From positions 42,585 to 106,584 of the forward strand of contig DCJS01000033.1 of assembly GCA_002319955.1 (NCBI GenBank): 64,000 bases of DNA, given 5' to 3'. Shown one piece after another: positions 36,001 to 44,540 of the stretch (position 1 is its first letter; every line of letters begins with the position of its first letter). A program made the translations under genes and the position numbers. The DNA is from Flavobacteriales bacterium UBA1694. Its GTDB lineage: Bacteria; Bacteroidota; Bacteroidia; Flavobacteriales; Weeksellaceae. The notes below the pieces were generated by a model, which searched no databases, was not told where the DNA came from, and saw nothing but the letters and a program-made list of their open reading frames with translations.

Positions 36001-36930
36001 ATGAAGGTTTTACAAATTGATTCAAACCATCCGCTGATCGAGCAGCAGCTTCGCGAAAAAGGTTTTGTGGTGGATGAGGATACGACTTCAAGCTCTGAGC
36101 AGATCCTAGCTAAGATTGCTGCGTATGACGCTTTAATAGTTCGGAGTCGAATTCCGCTTAATGCCGAGTTTTTGATGCGCGCTTCGCATCTCAAGTTTAT
36201 TGCCCGCGTCGGGGCAGGTATGGAGAATATTGATACAGATAAAGCCCGAGAGCTAGGTATTAAACTCATAAACTCCCCAGAGGGGAATCGAGACGCCGTT
36301 GCAGAACATGTGATTGGTGCTCTACTCTTATTAGCCCACCGTTTAAAGAGCGCCTCTTTAGAGGTTGAGAAGGGTCTGTGGCGCCGAGAGCAAAACCGTG
36401 GTGATGAGCTGTTAGGCAAAACCTTTGGACTTATTGGCTACGGAAATATGGGTAAGGCAACAGCAAAGCGCCTAAGTGGTTTCGGAATGGAAGTGATTTT
36501 CTATGATATTAAGCCAGGCCTTGAGGATCACAATGCAAAGCAGGTCTCATTAGAGACGCTCCAGGAGAAGGCCGACATCGTAAGTTTACACGTTCCTTTC
36601 ACGCACGCCACTCATCATATGATTGACAAGGACTTCATCGCAAAGATGGCAAAGCCCTTTTATTTTATAAATACAGCTCGGGGGAAGGCTCTTAAAACGA
36701 AAGATTTAGTTGAGGCGCTCGAGTCCGGAAAAGTACGCGCCGCCGCTTTAGATGTTATAGAACACGAAAAAGCCTCTTTTGAAACCCTTGATTCGAGTGA
36801 CCCTTCACTAACGTATCTCGCTAGCTCTCCACGGGTTTTACTCACACCCCACATTGCAGGGTGGACCATCCAGAGCAAAGAAAAACTAGCGCAATTCATA
36901 GTGGATAAAATACTTTCTGATTTTAGTTAA
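36001..36930 (+). CDS. D-2-hydroxyacid dehydrogenase (phosphoglycerate dehydrogenase-like)
   Basis: This NAD-dependent oxidoreductase acts on a D-2-hydroxyacid. The 309-residue protein has the Rossmann motif FGLIGYGNMGKAT (GxGxxG). Catalytic residues are visible as Arg in NTARGKAL, Glu in LDVIEHEKASF and His in LTPHIAGWT. The length and lack of an ACT domain indicate the short dehydrogenase type. It may serve serine synthesis as SerA, but no serC or serB is in the window, so substrate is left open. Confidence 0.85.
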   Translation: MKVLQIDSNHPLIEQQLREKGFVVDEDTTSSSEQILAKIAAYDALIVRSRIPLNAEFLMRASHLKFIARVGAGMENIDTDKARELGIKLINSPEGNRDAVAEHVIGALLLLAHRLKSASLEVEKGLWRREQNRGDELLGKTFGLIGYGNMGKATAKRLSGFGMEVIFYDIKPGLEDHNAKQVSLETLQEKADIVSLHVPFTHATHHMIDKDFIAKMAKPFYFINTARGKALKTKDLVEALESGKVRAAALDVIEHEKASFETLDSSDPSLTYLASSPRVLLTPHIAGWTIQSKEKLAQFIVDKILSDFS

Positions 36931-37011
36931 CATTTCTTTATGATTTAAGTCCTACTTCATTTTCTTAAATTCTCTTATATTGCGCTCGATTTATGTTGAA
37001 AAGAGTAAGAA

Positions 37012-38271
37012 ATGAGAGTTTTTCAGAGTGTATTTTGGATTGTTTTGGTTGGCGCGATATTCCTTGGATGTAAAGAGAGCTCGACGCATAAAACATCCAC
37101 TTCCACCACAGCACTTCCCAACTATGGCCAGGTCGATTTAGACCACGTTTTTGAAAAACGTGAGAGTGAAGTTCCAGAGCAAAAAATACTAGAGCAAACC
37201 ATTGACCAGTACTATAACCGTGTTTGGGAACGGGGCGATCTCTGGGGTGGATTTCTCGTTGCCAAGGGCGAGAATATTATTTACGAAAGTTACCGCGGGT
37301 TTTCGCAAGACCAAAATTCTGAGCCAATCGATAAGCATACGGCGCTGCATGTCGCCTCAGTGAGTAAACCCTTGACAGCAATGGCCGTTTTAAAGCTAGT
37401 CGAGGCCAAAAAAATCAGTTTAGATCAAGATCTTAAAACACTCTTTCCGAAGTTTCCCTATGAGGGAATTACCGTTGAGTTACTCTTAAGTCAGCGTAGT
37501 GGACTTCCAAAATACGAGTATGTTATTGAACGAATTAAGTCCGAGCCAATCGAGCTTTCTAAAAAGTTCTTGACCAATCAAGATGTTCTAAATCTTTTGA
37601 TTCAGTACAAACCGCCACTCGCAAGAAACCCAGATACGGGCTTTATGTATTGCAATACCAATTATGCCATACTAGCGCTCATCGTAGAAAAGGTAACCCA
37701 AACAAAATTTCCTCAAGCGATGAAAGAAATGGTGTTTGAACCCCTAAAAATGAAGGACACCTACATTTTTCAGGAAAAAGACACTCTTAGCGCTGCAAAA
37801 TCGTTTTACGCACGGGGCCCTAGGGTTCACCCCTACGACCGTTTGGATCTGATTTATGGAGATAAAAATGTCTACACAACCCCGCGTGATTTACTCAATT
37901 TTTCCAAAGCGATGTATGCCACCAACTTTTTGAGCAAAGACTTGATGAATCGGGTGTTTACACCTTATAGCAATGAAAGGCCTGGAATTAACAATTATGG
38001 GTTTGGCTTTCGAATGAAAGTCTATGATCAGAGTAGCAAGCTTACCTACCACAACGGCTGGTGGCATGGGACAAACTCGGTATTTGCACATTTGCTTCAA
38101 TCCAAGGTAACGATCATTGCCATTGGGAATAAATTCTCCCAACGCGTGTATACAGCGCTGGCTTTGTCCGCCTTGTTTGAGAATTTTCCCATTGAAGCAG
38201 AGAAATTGAAAGGGGATAGTCTAACCACGTCCACTGGGAAGAAAAGCGATCAACAAGGCTCTTCAGAGTGA
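37012..38271 (+). CDS. Lipoprotein serine hydrolase of the beta-lactamase/PBP4-like family
   Basis: The 419-residue product has a lipoprotein signal with modified Cys20 (AIFLGC). It is a class C beta-lactamase-fold hydrolase with Ser116-x-x-Lys119 (SVSK), Tyr213-x-Asn215 (YCN) and a His-x-Gly-like site in WWHGTNS near 352. The family includes esterases, D-aminopeptidases and penicillin-binding proteins, so the name beta-lactamase does not imply resistance. It is anchored in the envelope facing the periplasm. Confidence 0.85.
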   Translation: MRVFQSVFWIVLVGAIFLGCKESSTHKTSTSTTALPNYGQVDLDHVFEKRESEVPEQKILEQTIDQYYNRVWERGDLWGGFLVAKGENIIYESYRGFSQDQNSEPIDKHTALHVASVSKPLTAMAVLKLVEAKKISLDQDLKTLFPKFPYEGITVELLLSQRSGLPKYEYVIERIKSEPIELSKKFLTNQDVLNLLIQYKPPLARNPDTGFMYCNTNYAILALIVEKVTQTKFPQAMKEMVFEPLKMKDTYIFQEKDTLSAAKSFYARGPRVHPYDRLDLIYGDKNVYTTPRDLLNFSKAMYATNFLSKDLMNRVFTPYSNERPGINNYGFGFRMKVYDQSSKLTYHNGWWHGTNSVFAHLLQSKVTIIAIGNKFSQRVYTALALSALFENFPIEAEKLKGDSLTTSTGKKSDQQGSSE

Positions 38272-38283
38272 GAAATAATTGAT

Positions 38284-38291
38284 TAAATTTG
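38284..38291 (+). promoter_or_regulatory. -7 promoter element for the Ig-like lipoprotein gene
   Basis: TAAATTTG matches the consensus exactly, 15 bases before the ATG at 38306, just after the hydrolase stop codon. It argues against the upstream TTG start at 38279. Confidence 0.6.
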
Positions 38292-38305
38292 CGCAAAGAA
38301 AACGA

Positions 38306-40036
38306 ATGAAGCACCTGATTCTCTTTTTTGGTTTACTACTCACCCTTGGATCTTGCGCTCGAGTGGGTACCCCCCTTGGAGGGGATAAGGATTCGCTAGC
38401 TCCTGTATTTCTTGGGTCGAATATTGATACCACCCGAATTAATATTCCAACAAGCTTGAAATCCTTGAGGCTTGATTTTGACGAATACATTACCTTAAAA
38501 GATGTACAGCGGAATCTTACCATTTCGCCTCCTCTAAAGGTGAAGAAAATCCTGCCCTCGATGCTCGGCAATAAGTATGTACTAATCGAATGGGACGAGG
38601 CGCTGCTCGAAAACACCACCTACAATTTAAATTTCGGAAATGCCATTGCAGACTTAAATGAGAATAATGTTCTGTCGTATTTTAATTTTGCATTTTCGAC
38701 AGGAGACTATTTAGACGAGACCTATATTAGTGGAACCCTAAGGGATGGAATGCTTCGAGTAAGGGGGGAAGATGAGCTATTGCCTGAGAAGAAAGTGGAT
38801 TACGTCATAGGATTATACCAGGAAAAAGATACAATCGATTACCGCACAAAACCTTATTACATTACGAAGGCAGATCCGGATGGCTATTACGAATTAAATT
38901 ACTTAACGCCAGGAAGCTACAGAATTCTTGCCTTCGAGGACGAGAATCAGAATTCAGTCTTTGATCAAGGGATTGAGAAAGTAGGGTTTCTCAAGGAGCC
39001 CATTGTCTTAGAACAAAGTATATCAGGCCTCCCAATAGCCCTCTATCCGAGCAAAAAGCAGGTGAAGTATCTTGAGTCAAAAGAAACACCTGGCGGGTTC
39101 ACCCTTTATTTTGAAGGCCAATCTGAATCTGTAGAGGTGACTCTAGGGGATCAGATTAAAGACTATAAAGTGACCTATAAGCCTTATTCAGATTCACTTC
39201 ATGTCTGGTTTGATGCGCGTAAGGAAGAAATTGGGATCACGCAAAGTGAAAACCTTAAGATTGGCTATCAAGCGCAGGATAAATCAGGGGAAGCCTCACT
39301 GTTCTACCGACTTAATGCGCAAAATGATATGACACTTACCAATGCCAAGTCTAATGTCATCGCCCCTAATTCTGCCTTTGAGATTCTTTCCAATTACCCA
39401 ATAGATACTATTTCGACCCAGAATTGGAGTTTGAAAATTGATAGTTTAACCAGTCTGGAGTTTAAAGCTGCACTTGATAAAGCGGAGCCCAAAAAGCTTC
39501 GTATAGAAGCTGATTTTGAAAGTGGAAAGAAATATGCTTTAACGATTCCAAAAGCAACGGTACACTCTTATTACACCGCGAATGAAAAATCTTATCAATT
39601 TAATTTTGAAATTGATAAAGTAGAAAACTTTGGAACCTTAGAGCTTGATTTGGTAGGGGCGCCTGAGGGTCCATTTTGGATTCAGTTCTTAGACCAAAGC
39701 GAGAGCGTGAAATTTCAGCGCCTGACTCAGGGAACACAACACCGATTTACCGAAATTCCACCGGCGACCTATCAGCTTCGAATTCTTGTTGACCAAAATC
39801 AGAATGGCATTTGGGACGCGGCTGATTTCAGTGCGTTGCAGTTTGCAGAACCCGTTTATGTTTTCCCTAAACTAATTGAAATTAGAGGTTTATGGGAAAA
39901 TAGAGAACATTGGAATTTAGAGACTGGTTCTACAGAAACGCCAAGGCTAGAGACTCCTTCCCAGGTTGAGCCGATTGTATCGGATTCCCTTAACGTTCCC
40001 CAAAATCAGGGCGACCAAGAGCCCCGCCCCCTATGA
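38306..40036 (+). CDS. Lipoprotein with N-terminal Ig-like (Big_5) domain
   Basis: The 576-residue product starts at ATG 38306 (MKHLILFFG), with a lipobox TLGSC at about residues 14-18. An Ig-like Big_5-type domain spans about 30-130, with LRLDFDEYITLKDVQRNLTISPP and TTYNLNFGNAIADLNEN. Further beta-rich domains include GSYRILAFEDENQN and YQLRILVDQNQNGIWD, which look like paired Ca-binding-type DxNxNGxWD turns. It ends in a Pro/Glu-rich tail. The family is widespread in Bacteroidota and its function is unknown. It overlaps the Haem_bd gene by four bases (ATGA). Confidence 0.8.
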   Translation: MKHLILFFGLLLTLGSCARVGTPLGGDKDSLAPVFLGSNIDTTRINIPTSLKSLRLDFDEYITLKDVQRNLTISPPLKVKKILPSMLGNKYVLIEWDEALLENTTYNLNFGNAIADLNENNVLSYFNFAFSTGDYLDETYISGTLRDGMLRVRGEDELLPEKKVDYVIGLYQEKDTIDYRTKPYYITKADPDGYYELNYLTPGSYRILAFEDENQNSVFDQGIEKVGFLKEPIVLEQSISGLPIALYPSKKQVKYLESKETPGGFTLYFEGQSESVEVTLGDQIKDYKVTYKPYSDSLHVWFDARKEEIGITQSENLKIGYQAQDKSGEASLFYRLNAQNDMTLTNAKSNVIAPNSAFEILSNYPIDTISTQNWSLKIDSLTSLEFKAALDKAEPKKLRIEADFESGKKYALTIPKATVHSYYTANEKSYQFNFEIDKVENFGTLELDLVGAPEGPFWIQFLDQSESVKFQRLTQGTQHRFTEIPPATYQLRILVDQNQNGIWDAADFSALQFAEPVYVFPKLIEIRGLWENREHWNLETGSTETPRLETPSQVEPIVSDSLNVPQNQGDQEPRPL

Positions 40037-40494
40037 GAAAAATCCTTTTAAATACGGTCTATTATGGCCTTATAGGTTTTGCACTAATCCAGTTTATTCC
40101 AGTTAATCGTACAAACCCTCCTGTGAACGCTTCTGAGAATTTTGTTGAGGTCCTAAAGACCCCTAAGGAAGTTCGTGCGCTTCTTAGGACCTCGTGCTAT
40201 GATTGCCACTCAAATGAAACTGTGTATCCGGATATTGCCTTTGTGGCACCTATTTCTTGGTCCATAAAGCATAATATAAATAAGGCTAGAACCCATCTGA
40301 ATTTTTCGACCTGGAATGCGGCAAATAGGGATTTGAAAACCGATAGACTAGAGAATTCAATTGAGGTTGTAAAATCGAGTAAAATGCCTATTGCAGGCTA
40401 TACAGCCCAGCATCCCAAGGCAAAATTAGACCCTAGAGAGCGTAAACTCTTAGTGGATTACTTTCAAGGGGTCCTAGATGAGGATGCCTACTAG
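40033..40494 (+). CDS. Haem_bd-family c-type heme protein
   Basis: The 153-residue product has an N-terminal membrane or signal segment (about 5-22) and a single heme c motif CYDCH (about residues 55-59) followed by SNETVYPDIAFVAPISW. This is the typical Haem_bd pattern found in Bacteroidota. It would be periplasmic and probably redox-active. Translation is coupled to the upstream lipoprotein through ATGA. It shares its last four bases, CTAG, with the stop codon of the convergent Nudix gene, leaving no room for a terminator. Confidence 0.85.
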   Translation: MRKILLNTVYYGLIGFALIQFIPVNRTNPPVNASENFVEVLKTPKEVRALLRTSCYDCHSNETVYPDIAFVAPISWSIKHNINKARTHLNFSTWNAANRDLKTDRLENSIEVVKSSKMPIAGYTAQHPKAKLDPRERKLLVDYFQGVLDEDAY

Positions 40495-41012
40495 AGATTG
40501 GCGTAGGAGTGAAGAAAAATTTTCTGAGATTCAAAGGCTAATTGGTCATACTCTATGGCGTCTAGTTTAATCCATTTTACCGCTGCAATTTCTTTAGGAT
40601 CTTGCGTAGTTTCCAGAGGCTCCTCTATGATATACTCCATAAAGAGATCTAAGGTATGGTACTCAATACCCTTGTAAGGGTAGAGGTTTGGACCTGTTTG
40701 AAGCAGTCTTAAGGCTTTGGGATTAATGATAATATTTAATTCTTCATAAAGTTCACGCACACACGCCTGCTCGGCGCTCTCGTAGGGGTCGACAAAGCCT
40801 CCTGGAAGATCTAAGAGACCTTTGGATGGGTTTTGATTTCTGGTCGTAAAGAGAATCTTATCCTCATGACGCACAATTAGAGCCACAGCTGCGGCGCAGT
40901 TATGGTACAGTACAAAGTCACAATGCGTGCAATGCCAACGTTTCTCACCGTCCCACTCAGGACTCTTTTCTCCGCAGTTTGGACAGTAATTAAATTTGTT
41001 TTCTAAAGGCAT
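40491..41012 (-). CDS. Nudix hydrolase with N-terminal zinc ribbon
   Basis: The 173-residue product hydrolyses a nucleoside diphosphate linked to another moiety. The N-terminus has a four-Cys zinc ribbon, YCPNCGEK and WHCTHCDF, as in NudC-type proteins. The Nudix box is complete: GFVDPYESAEQACVRELYEEL fits Gx5Ex7REUxEExGU (middle region, about 74-95). The substrate is not predictable. Its start overlaps the xerD stop by one base, and its stop overlaps the convergent Haem_bd gene. Confidence 0.88.
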   Translation of the reverse strand: MPLENKFNYCPNCGEKSPEWDGEKRWHCTHCDFVLYHNCAAAVALIVRHEDKILFTTRNQNPSKGLLDLPGGFVDPYESAEQACVRELYEELNIIINPKALRLLQTGPNLYPYKGIEYHTLDLFMEYIIEEPLETTQDPKEIAAVKWIKLDAIEYDQLAFESQKIFLHSYANL

Positions 41013-41914
41013 TATTTCGTGTTTCTAGGATGGAAATTTAAAATGACCTCTCGAAGTTCATCTGTATTTAAATGCGTGTAAATACCTGTAGTAGTTATGC
41101 TTGAGTGCCCAAGCATCTCTTGAATGAACCGAAGGTCCGCCCCATTTTGTAGCAAATGTGTGGCGTACGAATGGCGAAAGGTGTGAGGGGATATTTTTTT
41201 GTGAATTCCCGCTTTTTCCGCTAGCTCTTTGATAATGATAAAGACAATGACCCGCGACATGGAGGAGCCTCGGCTGTTTAGAAACAGGTGGTCCTCAAAT
41301 TTTTTATTTATTTTATAAGTAGAACGAATGTTCTTGATGTAATTTTTGATAAGCTTTGCGGTGTAGTCTGCTAAGGGGACAAAGCGCACTTTACTCCCTT
41401 TTCCTAGAACTTTTAAGTAGCCCTCTTTAAAATTGATATCCGATAGTTTGAGTTCTATTAATTCGGAGACGCGTAGACCGCAGCCGTAGAGCACTTCAAT
41501 AATGCAAAAATTGCGCTGCCCAAGAGGGTTTTGAAGCTCCACGGCGGCAAGTAATTTTTCCACATCAGCAAAGCTTAAGGTGTCGGGGAGGTAGAGTCCT
41601 AATTTCGGGCCTTCTAAAAGAGTTGCGGGGTTGTCTGCCCGTTGTTCATCCTCCAAAAGGTATTTGAAAAAGGCTTTCGCAGAAGAAACCCACCGAGCCT
41701 GCGTGCGTTCGCTTAACTTTTCTTTGGATAGATGGTATAGAAATTCTTGAAGCTGTTCGTAACTAATGGTTTCTGGAGTCACTTGCAGTTCGCTCTGTGC
41801 AAAATCACTTAATTTTCGTAGATCACGGCGATACGCATCGATGGTATTGTCCGAAAATTGCCTCTCGAATTTTAGAAAAAGTTCAAAGTCATTAAGTTTT
41901 TCGCTCCAGCCCAT
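41012..41914 (-). CDS. xerD: Tyrosine recombinase XerD
   Basis: XerD resolves chromosome dimers at dif. The 300-residue protein has an N-terminal SAM-like core-binding domain and a catalytic domain with Arg148, Lys175, His244, Arg247, His270 and nucleophile Tyr279 (TTGIYTHL). The length and the neighbouring housekeeping genes favour XerD over a phage integrase. It sits between a dCMP deaminase gene (no gap) and the Nudix gene (one-base overlap). Confidence 0.92.
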   Translation of the reverse strand: MGWSEKLNDFELFLKFERQFSDNTIDAYRRDLRKLSDFAQSELQVTPETISYEQLQEFLYHLSKEKLSERTQARWVSSAKAFFKYLLEDEQRADNPATLLEGPKLGLYLPDTLSFADVEKLLAAVELQNPLGQRNFCIIEVLYGCGLRVSELIELKLSDINFKEGYLKVLGKGSKVRFVPLADYTAKLIKNYIKNIRSTYKINKKFEDHLFLNSRGSSMSRVIVFIIIKELAEKAGIHKKISPHTFRHSYATHLLQNGADLRFIQEMLGHSSITTTGIYTHLNTDELREVILNFHPRNTK

Positions 41915-42349
41915 TTAGTTCGTTTTTGCGAGTTCGCTTTGGGTGATTTGAAGTGTTTGAACACCATGGCTTTGCAAAAATTCAATGCCTTGGTTGTCCG
42001 AGTAAGCATCTATATACACGACTCGGGCGATTCCAGCTTGCAAAACGAGTTTACTGCACTCTCGACACGGTGAAAGCGTAATGTATAAGGTGGCTCCTTT
42101 GGCGGATTGTGTGGAACTGGCTAATTTCAAGATGGCATTCGCCTCGGCATGAAGAACATACCAATGGGTTTCCCCCTGGCAGTCTTCGCACTGATTTTCG
42201 GAGCCTGAGGGGGTTCCGTTGTAGCCGTCTGAAATTATCATCCGGTCTTTTACGACCAGTGCCCCCACTTGCTTGCGTTTACAGTAGGAAAGTTGTGCCC
42301 ATTCTTGAGCCATTTTTAAATACGCTCGATCAAATTTTGTCGCCTTCAC
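41915..42349 (-). CDS. Deoxycytidylate (dCMP) deaminase-family protein
   Basis: This zinc enzyme deaminates dCMP to dUMP, feeding dTTP synthesis. The 144-residue protein has the zinc and catalytic motif HAEANAIL and the second zinc motif PCRECSKL. It also has an N-terminal QVGALVVKDRMIISDGYNGTPSG with nearby Cys residues (ENQCEDCQG), as in T4-type dCMP deaminases. It is directly adjacent to xerD on the same strand. Confidence 0.9.
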   Translation of the reverse strand: MKATKFDRAYLKMAQEWAQLSYCKRKQVGALVVKDRMIISDGYNGTPSGSENQCEDCQGETHWYVLHAEANAILKLASSTQSAKGATLYITLSPCRECSKLVLQAGIARVVYIDAYSDNQGIEFLQSHGVQTLQITQSELAKTN

Positions 42350-42392
42350 AGGATTGGGAATTAGGTATTAAGCCCAAGGGGCTGTACTAGAT

Positions 42393-43163
42393 TTAAAAAT
42401 TTGGTTTTCGTTTCTCTAAAAAGGCACTTACGCCTTCTTTTTTATCCTCAAGTTCAAAAAGGATTCCAAATTGCTCGATTTCAAACTCAAAGCCCTTGGC
42501 GGTATTGGATAAATTCACCGCTTTTATGGCGCGTTCAATGCCCTGGGGCGAATTGCGCGAAATGGTTTGTGCAAGTAAGATGGTTTGTGGGAGTAGGTCC
42601 TGCTGAGTAAAGACTTCATTGACGAGTCCAATTTCTTTCGCACGCTCCGCAGAAACCATTTTTGCTGAAAAAATGAGTTCATTCGCAAGGCCTTTTCCAA
42701 CTAATTGAGGAAGTCTTTGAGTGCCTCCGTATCCGGGAATCAACCCTAAAGTCACTTCAGGCAGACCTAATTTTGCATTTTGCGAGGCATAGCGAATATG
42801 GCAAGCCATGGCAAGTTCAAGTCCACCGCCTAACGCAAAACCATTCACGGCGGCAATAACCGGCTTGGATAGATTTTCGATTTTATTAAAGAGTTTGTCT
42901 TGTCCACTTTGAGCAAGCTGCTGCGCCTCTTGCGTGGAGAAGTCACTAAATTCTTTGATGTCTGCGCCTGCAACAAAGGCCTTCTCGCCTTCCCCTGTAA
43001 GAATAATGACGCGGCAACTTTGGTCCTTTTCTGCTGCTTCTAGGGCCTGGGATAGCTCCTCAATGGTTTCGGAGTTTAGTGCATTTAGACTTTTGGGACG
43101 GTTTATTGTTAGAAGTGTATAGCGGTCCTCTTTGGACACTAAGATGGTGTTGTAGGATTGCAT
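42393..43163 (-). CDS. Enoyl-CoA hydratase/isomerase-family protein
   Basis: This crotonase-fold enzyme probably hydrates enoyl-CoA. The start is set at ATG 43163 (MQSYNTILVSK), giving 256 residues, the usual family length. Oxyanion-hole segments KAFVAGADIKEF and AVNGFALGGGLELAMACHIRYA are clear, and the catalytic glutamate region LPEVTLGLIPGYGGTQRL is present. It is alone, with no beta-oxidation partner genes nearby, so the pathway is not defined. Confidence 0.9.
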   Translation of the reverse strand: MQSYNTILVSKEDRYTLLTINRPKSLNALNSETIEELSQALEAAEKDQSCRVIILTGEGEKAFVAGADIKEFSDFSTQEAQQLAQSGQDKLFNKIENLSKPVIAAVNGFALGGGLELAMACHIRYASQNAKLGLPEVTLGLIPGYGGTQRLPQLVGKGLANELIFSAKMVSAERAKEIGLVNEVFTQQDLLPQTILLAQTISRNSPQGIERAIKAVNLSNTAKGFEFEIEQFGILFELEDKKEGVSAFLEKRKPNF

Positions 43164-43377
43164 GCGAAGTTCAATTTTTATTATAAGTTGCAAATTACTT
43201 CTTTTTTCTCAATTCTCGAGTTCTCTTGGCGTTGTGAATGAGTAGAGTCCAATTCTCCACAGCAGTAGAGACTTTTTGAAATTGGGCGTGCTACCAAGGA
43301 TAGGAGGCTCGCAAATACCGAGATCTCCATCCGTGGTTTTGGATTTGGTGTCAGTCTTTATTCTCTAGAAAAACGCC

Positions 43378-43385
43378 TATATTTG
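43378..43385 (+). promoter_or_regulatory. -7 promoter element for oxyR
   Basis: TATATTTG is an exact TAnnTTTG match, 20 bases before the ATG at 43406. The rest of the 242-base gap to the divergent enoyl-CoA hydratase gene holds no gene or hairpin that I can see. Confidence 0.6.
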
Positions 43386-43405
43386 CAAGTGCTAATACAT
43401 ATTAA

Positions 43406-44353
43406 ATGAATATTCAACAGCTCGAATATCTTATTGCGGTGGATAAATTCCGCCATTTCGGAAAAGCCGCTCAAGCCTGCTTTATCACGCAGCCTACTTT
43501 AAGTGCGATGATTCAAAAATTCGAAGAGGAATTGGACGTCAAGGTGTTTGACCGAACGACGCATCCGATTAGAACCACGGATGTTGGTGTTGAAATTATC
43601 ATCCAGGCCAAGAAAGTGATCGATGCAGTCAATGAACTTCGAAGTAAAGCCGATTTATTGAATAATGTCCTTGGAGGAAAAATCACCATAGGGATTATTC
43701 CGACCATTTCGACTTATATATTACCTTCTGAGATTTTCGATTTTCTTTCCTTGAATGATAAGATCGAGATGAAAGTGAAGGAGTTGACTACGGACGGGAT
43801 CATTAAGGGTTTAAAATCCGGTGAGTTGGATGCTGGAATCATATCCACGCCGTATGACGGGGCAAACGAGTTTTACCATGAGTTCTTATTTAATGAAGAG
43901 CTAATGGTCTATTCTAGTGATGTTACCTCAAAGAAGGATAGTTTTGTCGTTCCAGAAGAAATGGATGCGGAGAAGATATGGCTATTAGAAGAAGGAAACT
44001 GCCTTCGGACTCAATTTGAGTCGATTTGCAAGTTAAAGGAGAACACCTTAAAACCTAAGAACTTAGAGTTTTTAGCTTCAAATATTAATACCTTAGTCCA
44101 GATGGTGGATCGCGTTGGCGGGATTACGGTGATTCCCGAGCTCGCTCAGGGGCAACTTTCTTTGGAGCAGACCGAAAAATTATACCGCTTTAGAAAACCT
44201 TTCCCATACCGGGAAGTGAGTTTAATTTACTATAAGCCTACGTATAAACAAAAGATAATTGACGAGTTGGTTCAAGCAATCAGGAGTTCAGTAGAGCCAA
44301 AATTGAATTATAATAAGGCCCCAGAGGACTTTCTTGGTGTGAAACCTCAGTAA
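43406..44353 (+). CDS. oxyR: OxyR-type LysR-family peroxide sensor
   Basis: This is a LysR-family regulator that activates peroxide defence. The 315-residue protein has the N-terminal winged HTH (FRHFGKAAQACFITQPTLSAMIQ, about 15-37) and a substrate-binding-like sensor domain. The redox cysteines fall at Cys199 and Cys208 (GNCLRTQFESICKL), the same numbers as in Escherichia coli OxyR, which strongly supports peroxide sensing. No katG or ahpC is in the window. Confidence 0.92.
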   Translation: MNIQQLEYLIAVDKFRHFGKAAQACFITQPTLSAMIQKFEEELDVKVFDRTTHPIRTTDVGVEIIIQAKKVIDAVNELRSKADLLNNVLGGKITIGIIPTISTYILPSEIFDFLSLNDKIEMKVKELTTDGIIKGLKSGELDAGIISTPYDGANEFYHEFLFNEELMVYSSDVTSKKDSFVVPEEMDAEKIWLLEEGNCLRTQFESICKLKENTLKPKNLEFLASNINTLVQMVDRVGGITVIPELAQGQLSLEQTEKLYRFRKPFPYREVSLIYYKPTYKQKIIDELVQAIRSSVEPKLNYNKAPEDFLGVKPQ

Positions 44354-44373
44354 ATGAAATGAGCCTCAGTTTT

Positions 44374-44405
44374 TTTGCAGAGTTGGAATATAGTCTGTAA
44401 ATTTG
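44374..44405 (+). promoter_or_regulatory. Promoter for the metK transcript
   Basis: TTTG (44374-44377) and TAAATTTG (44398-44405) with a 20-base spacer form a good Bacteroidota promoter. Transcription would begin about 44410, just before the riboswitch. Confidence 0.7.
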
Positions 44406-44416
44406 CCTTGTGAATT

Positions 44417-44467
44417 GAGAGGAAAAATTTGAGCTGATTGCAACCTCCTTAAAAAATGCTAAAACAG
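44417..44467 (+). promoter_or_regulatory. SAM-II-like riboswitch upstream of metK
   Basis: The leader shows the compact SAM-II layout. The P1 5' arm GAGG (44419-44422) pairs with CCTC (44444-44447). The loop holds AATTTGAGC and GATTGCA; TTAAAAAA and TGCTAAAAC follow, where AGC (44432-44434) can pair with GCT (44458-44460) as the pseudoknot. The blocks ATTTG, TTGCA and GCTAAAA match SAM-II in order and spacing. The start codon is about 75 bases further on, so how it would control expression is unclear. Confidence 0.82.
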
Positions 44468-44540
44468 AACTTTTTCTATTTTAGTTTCTTTTGCAATCTC
44501 CCTTTTTTCCTACGTTTAATTTGTAATATAAGAAACTTAT

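Noticed and set aside
37012..38271. Beta-lactamase resistance gene
   Set aside because: Only the general SxxK, YxN and HxG pattern is present; the family is mostly esterases and peptidases, and it is a lipoprotein.
41012..41914. Tyrosine recombinase as a phage or island integrase
   Set aside because: No att repeats, tRNA or phage genes are nearby, and length and context fit XerD.
43164..43405. Possible small gene or decayed gene between the enoyl-CoA hydratase and oxyR
   Set aside because: No frame longer than about 30 codons with a plausible start was seen, and only the oxyR promoter is supported.
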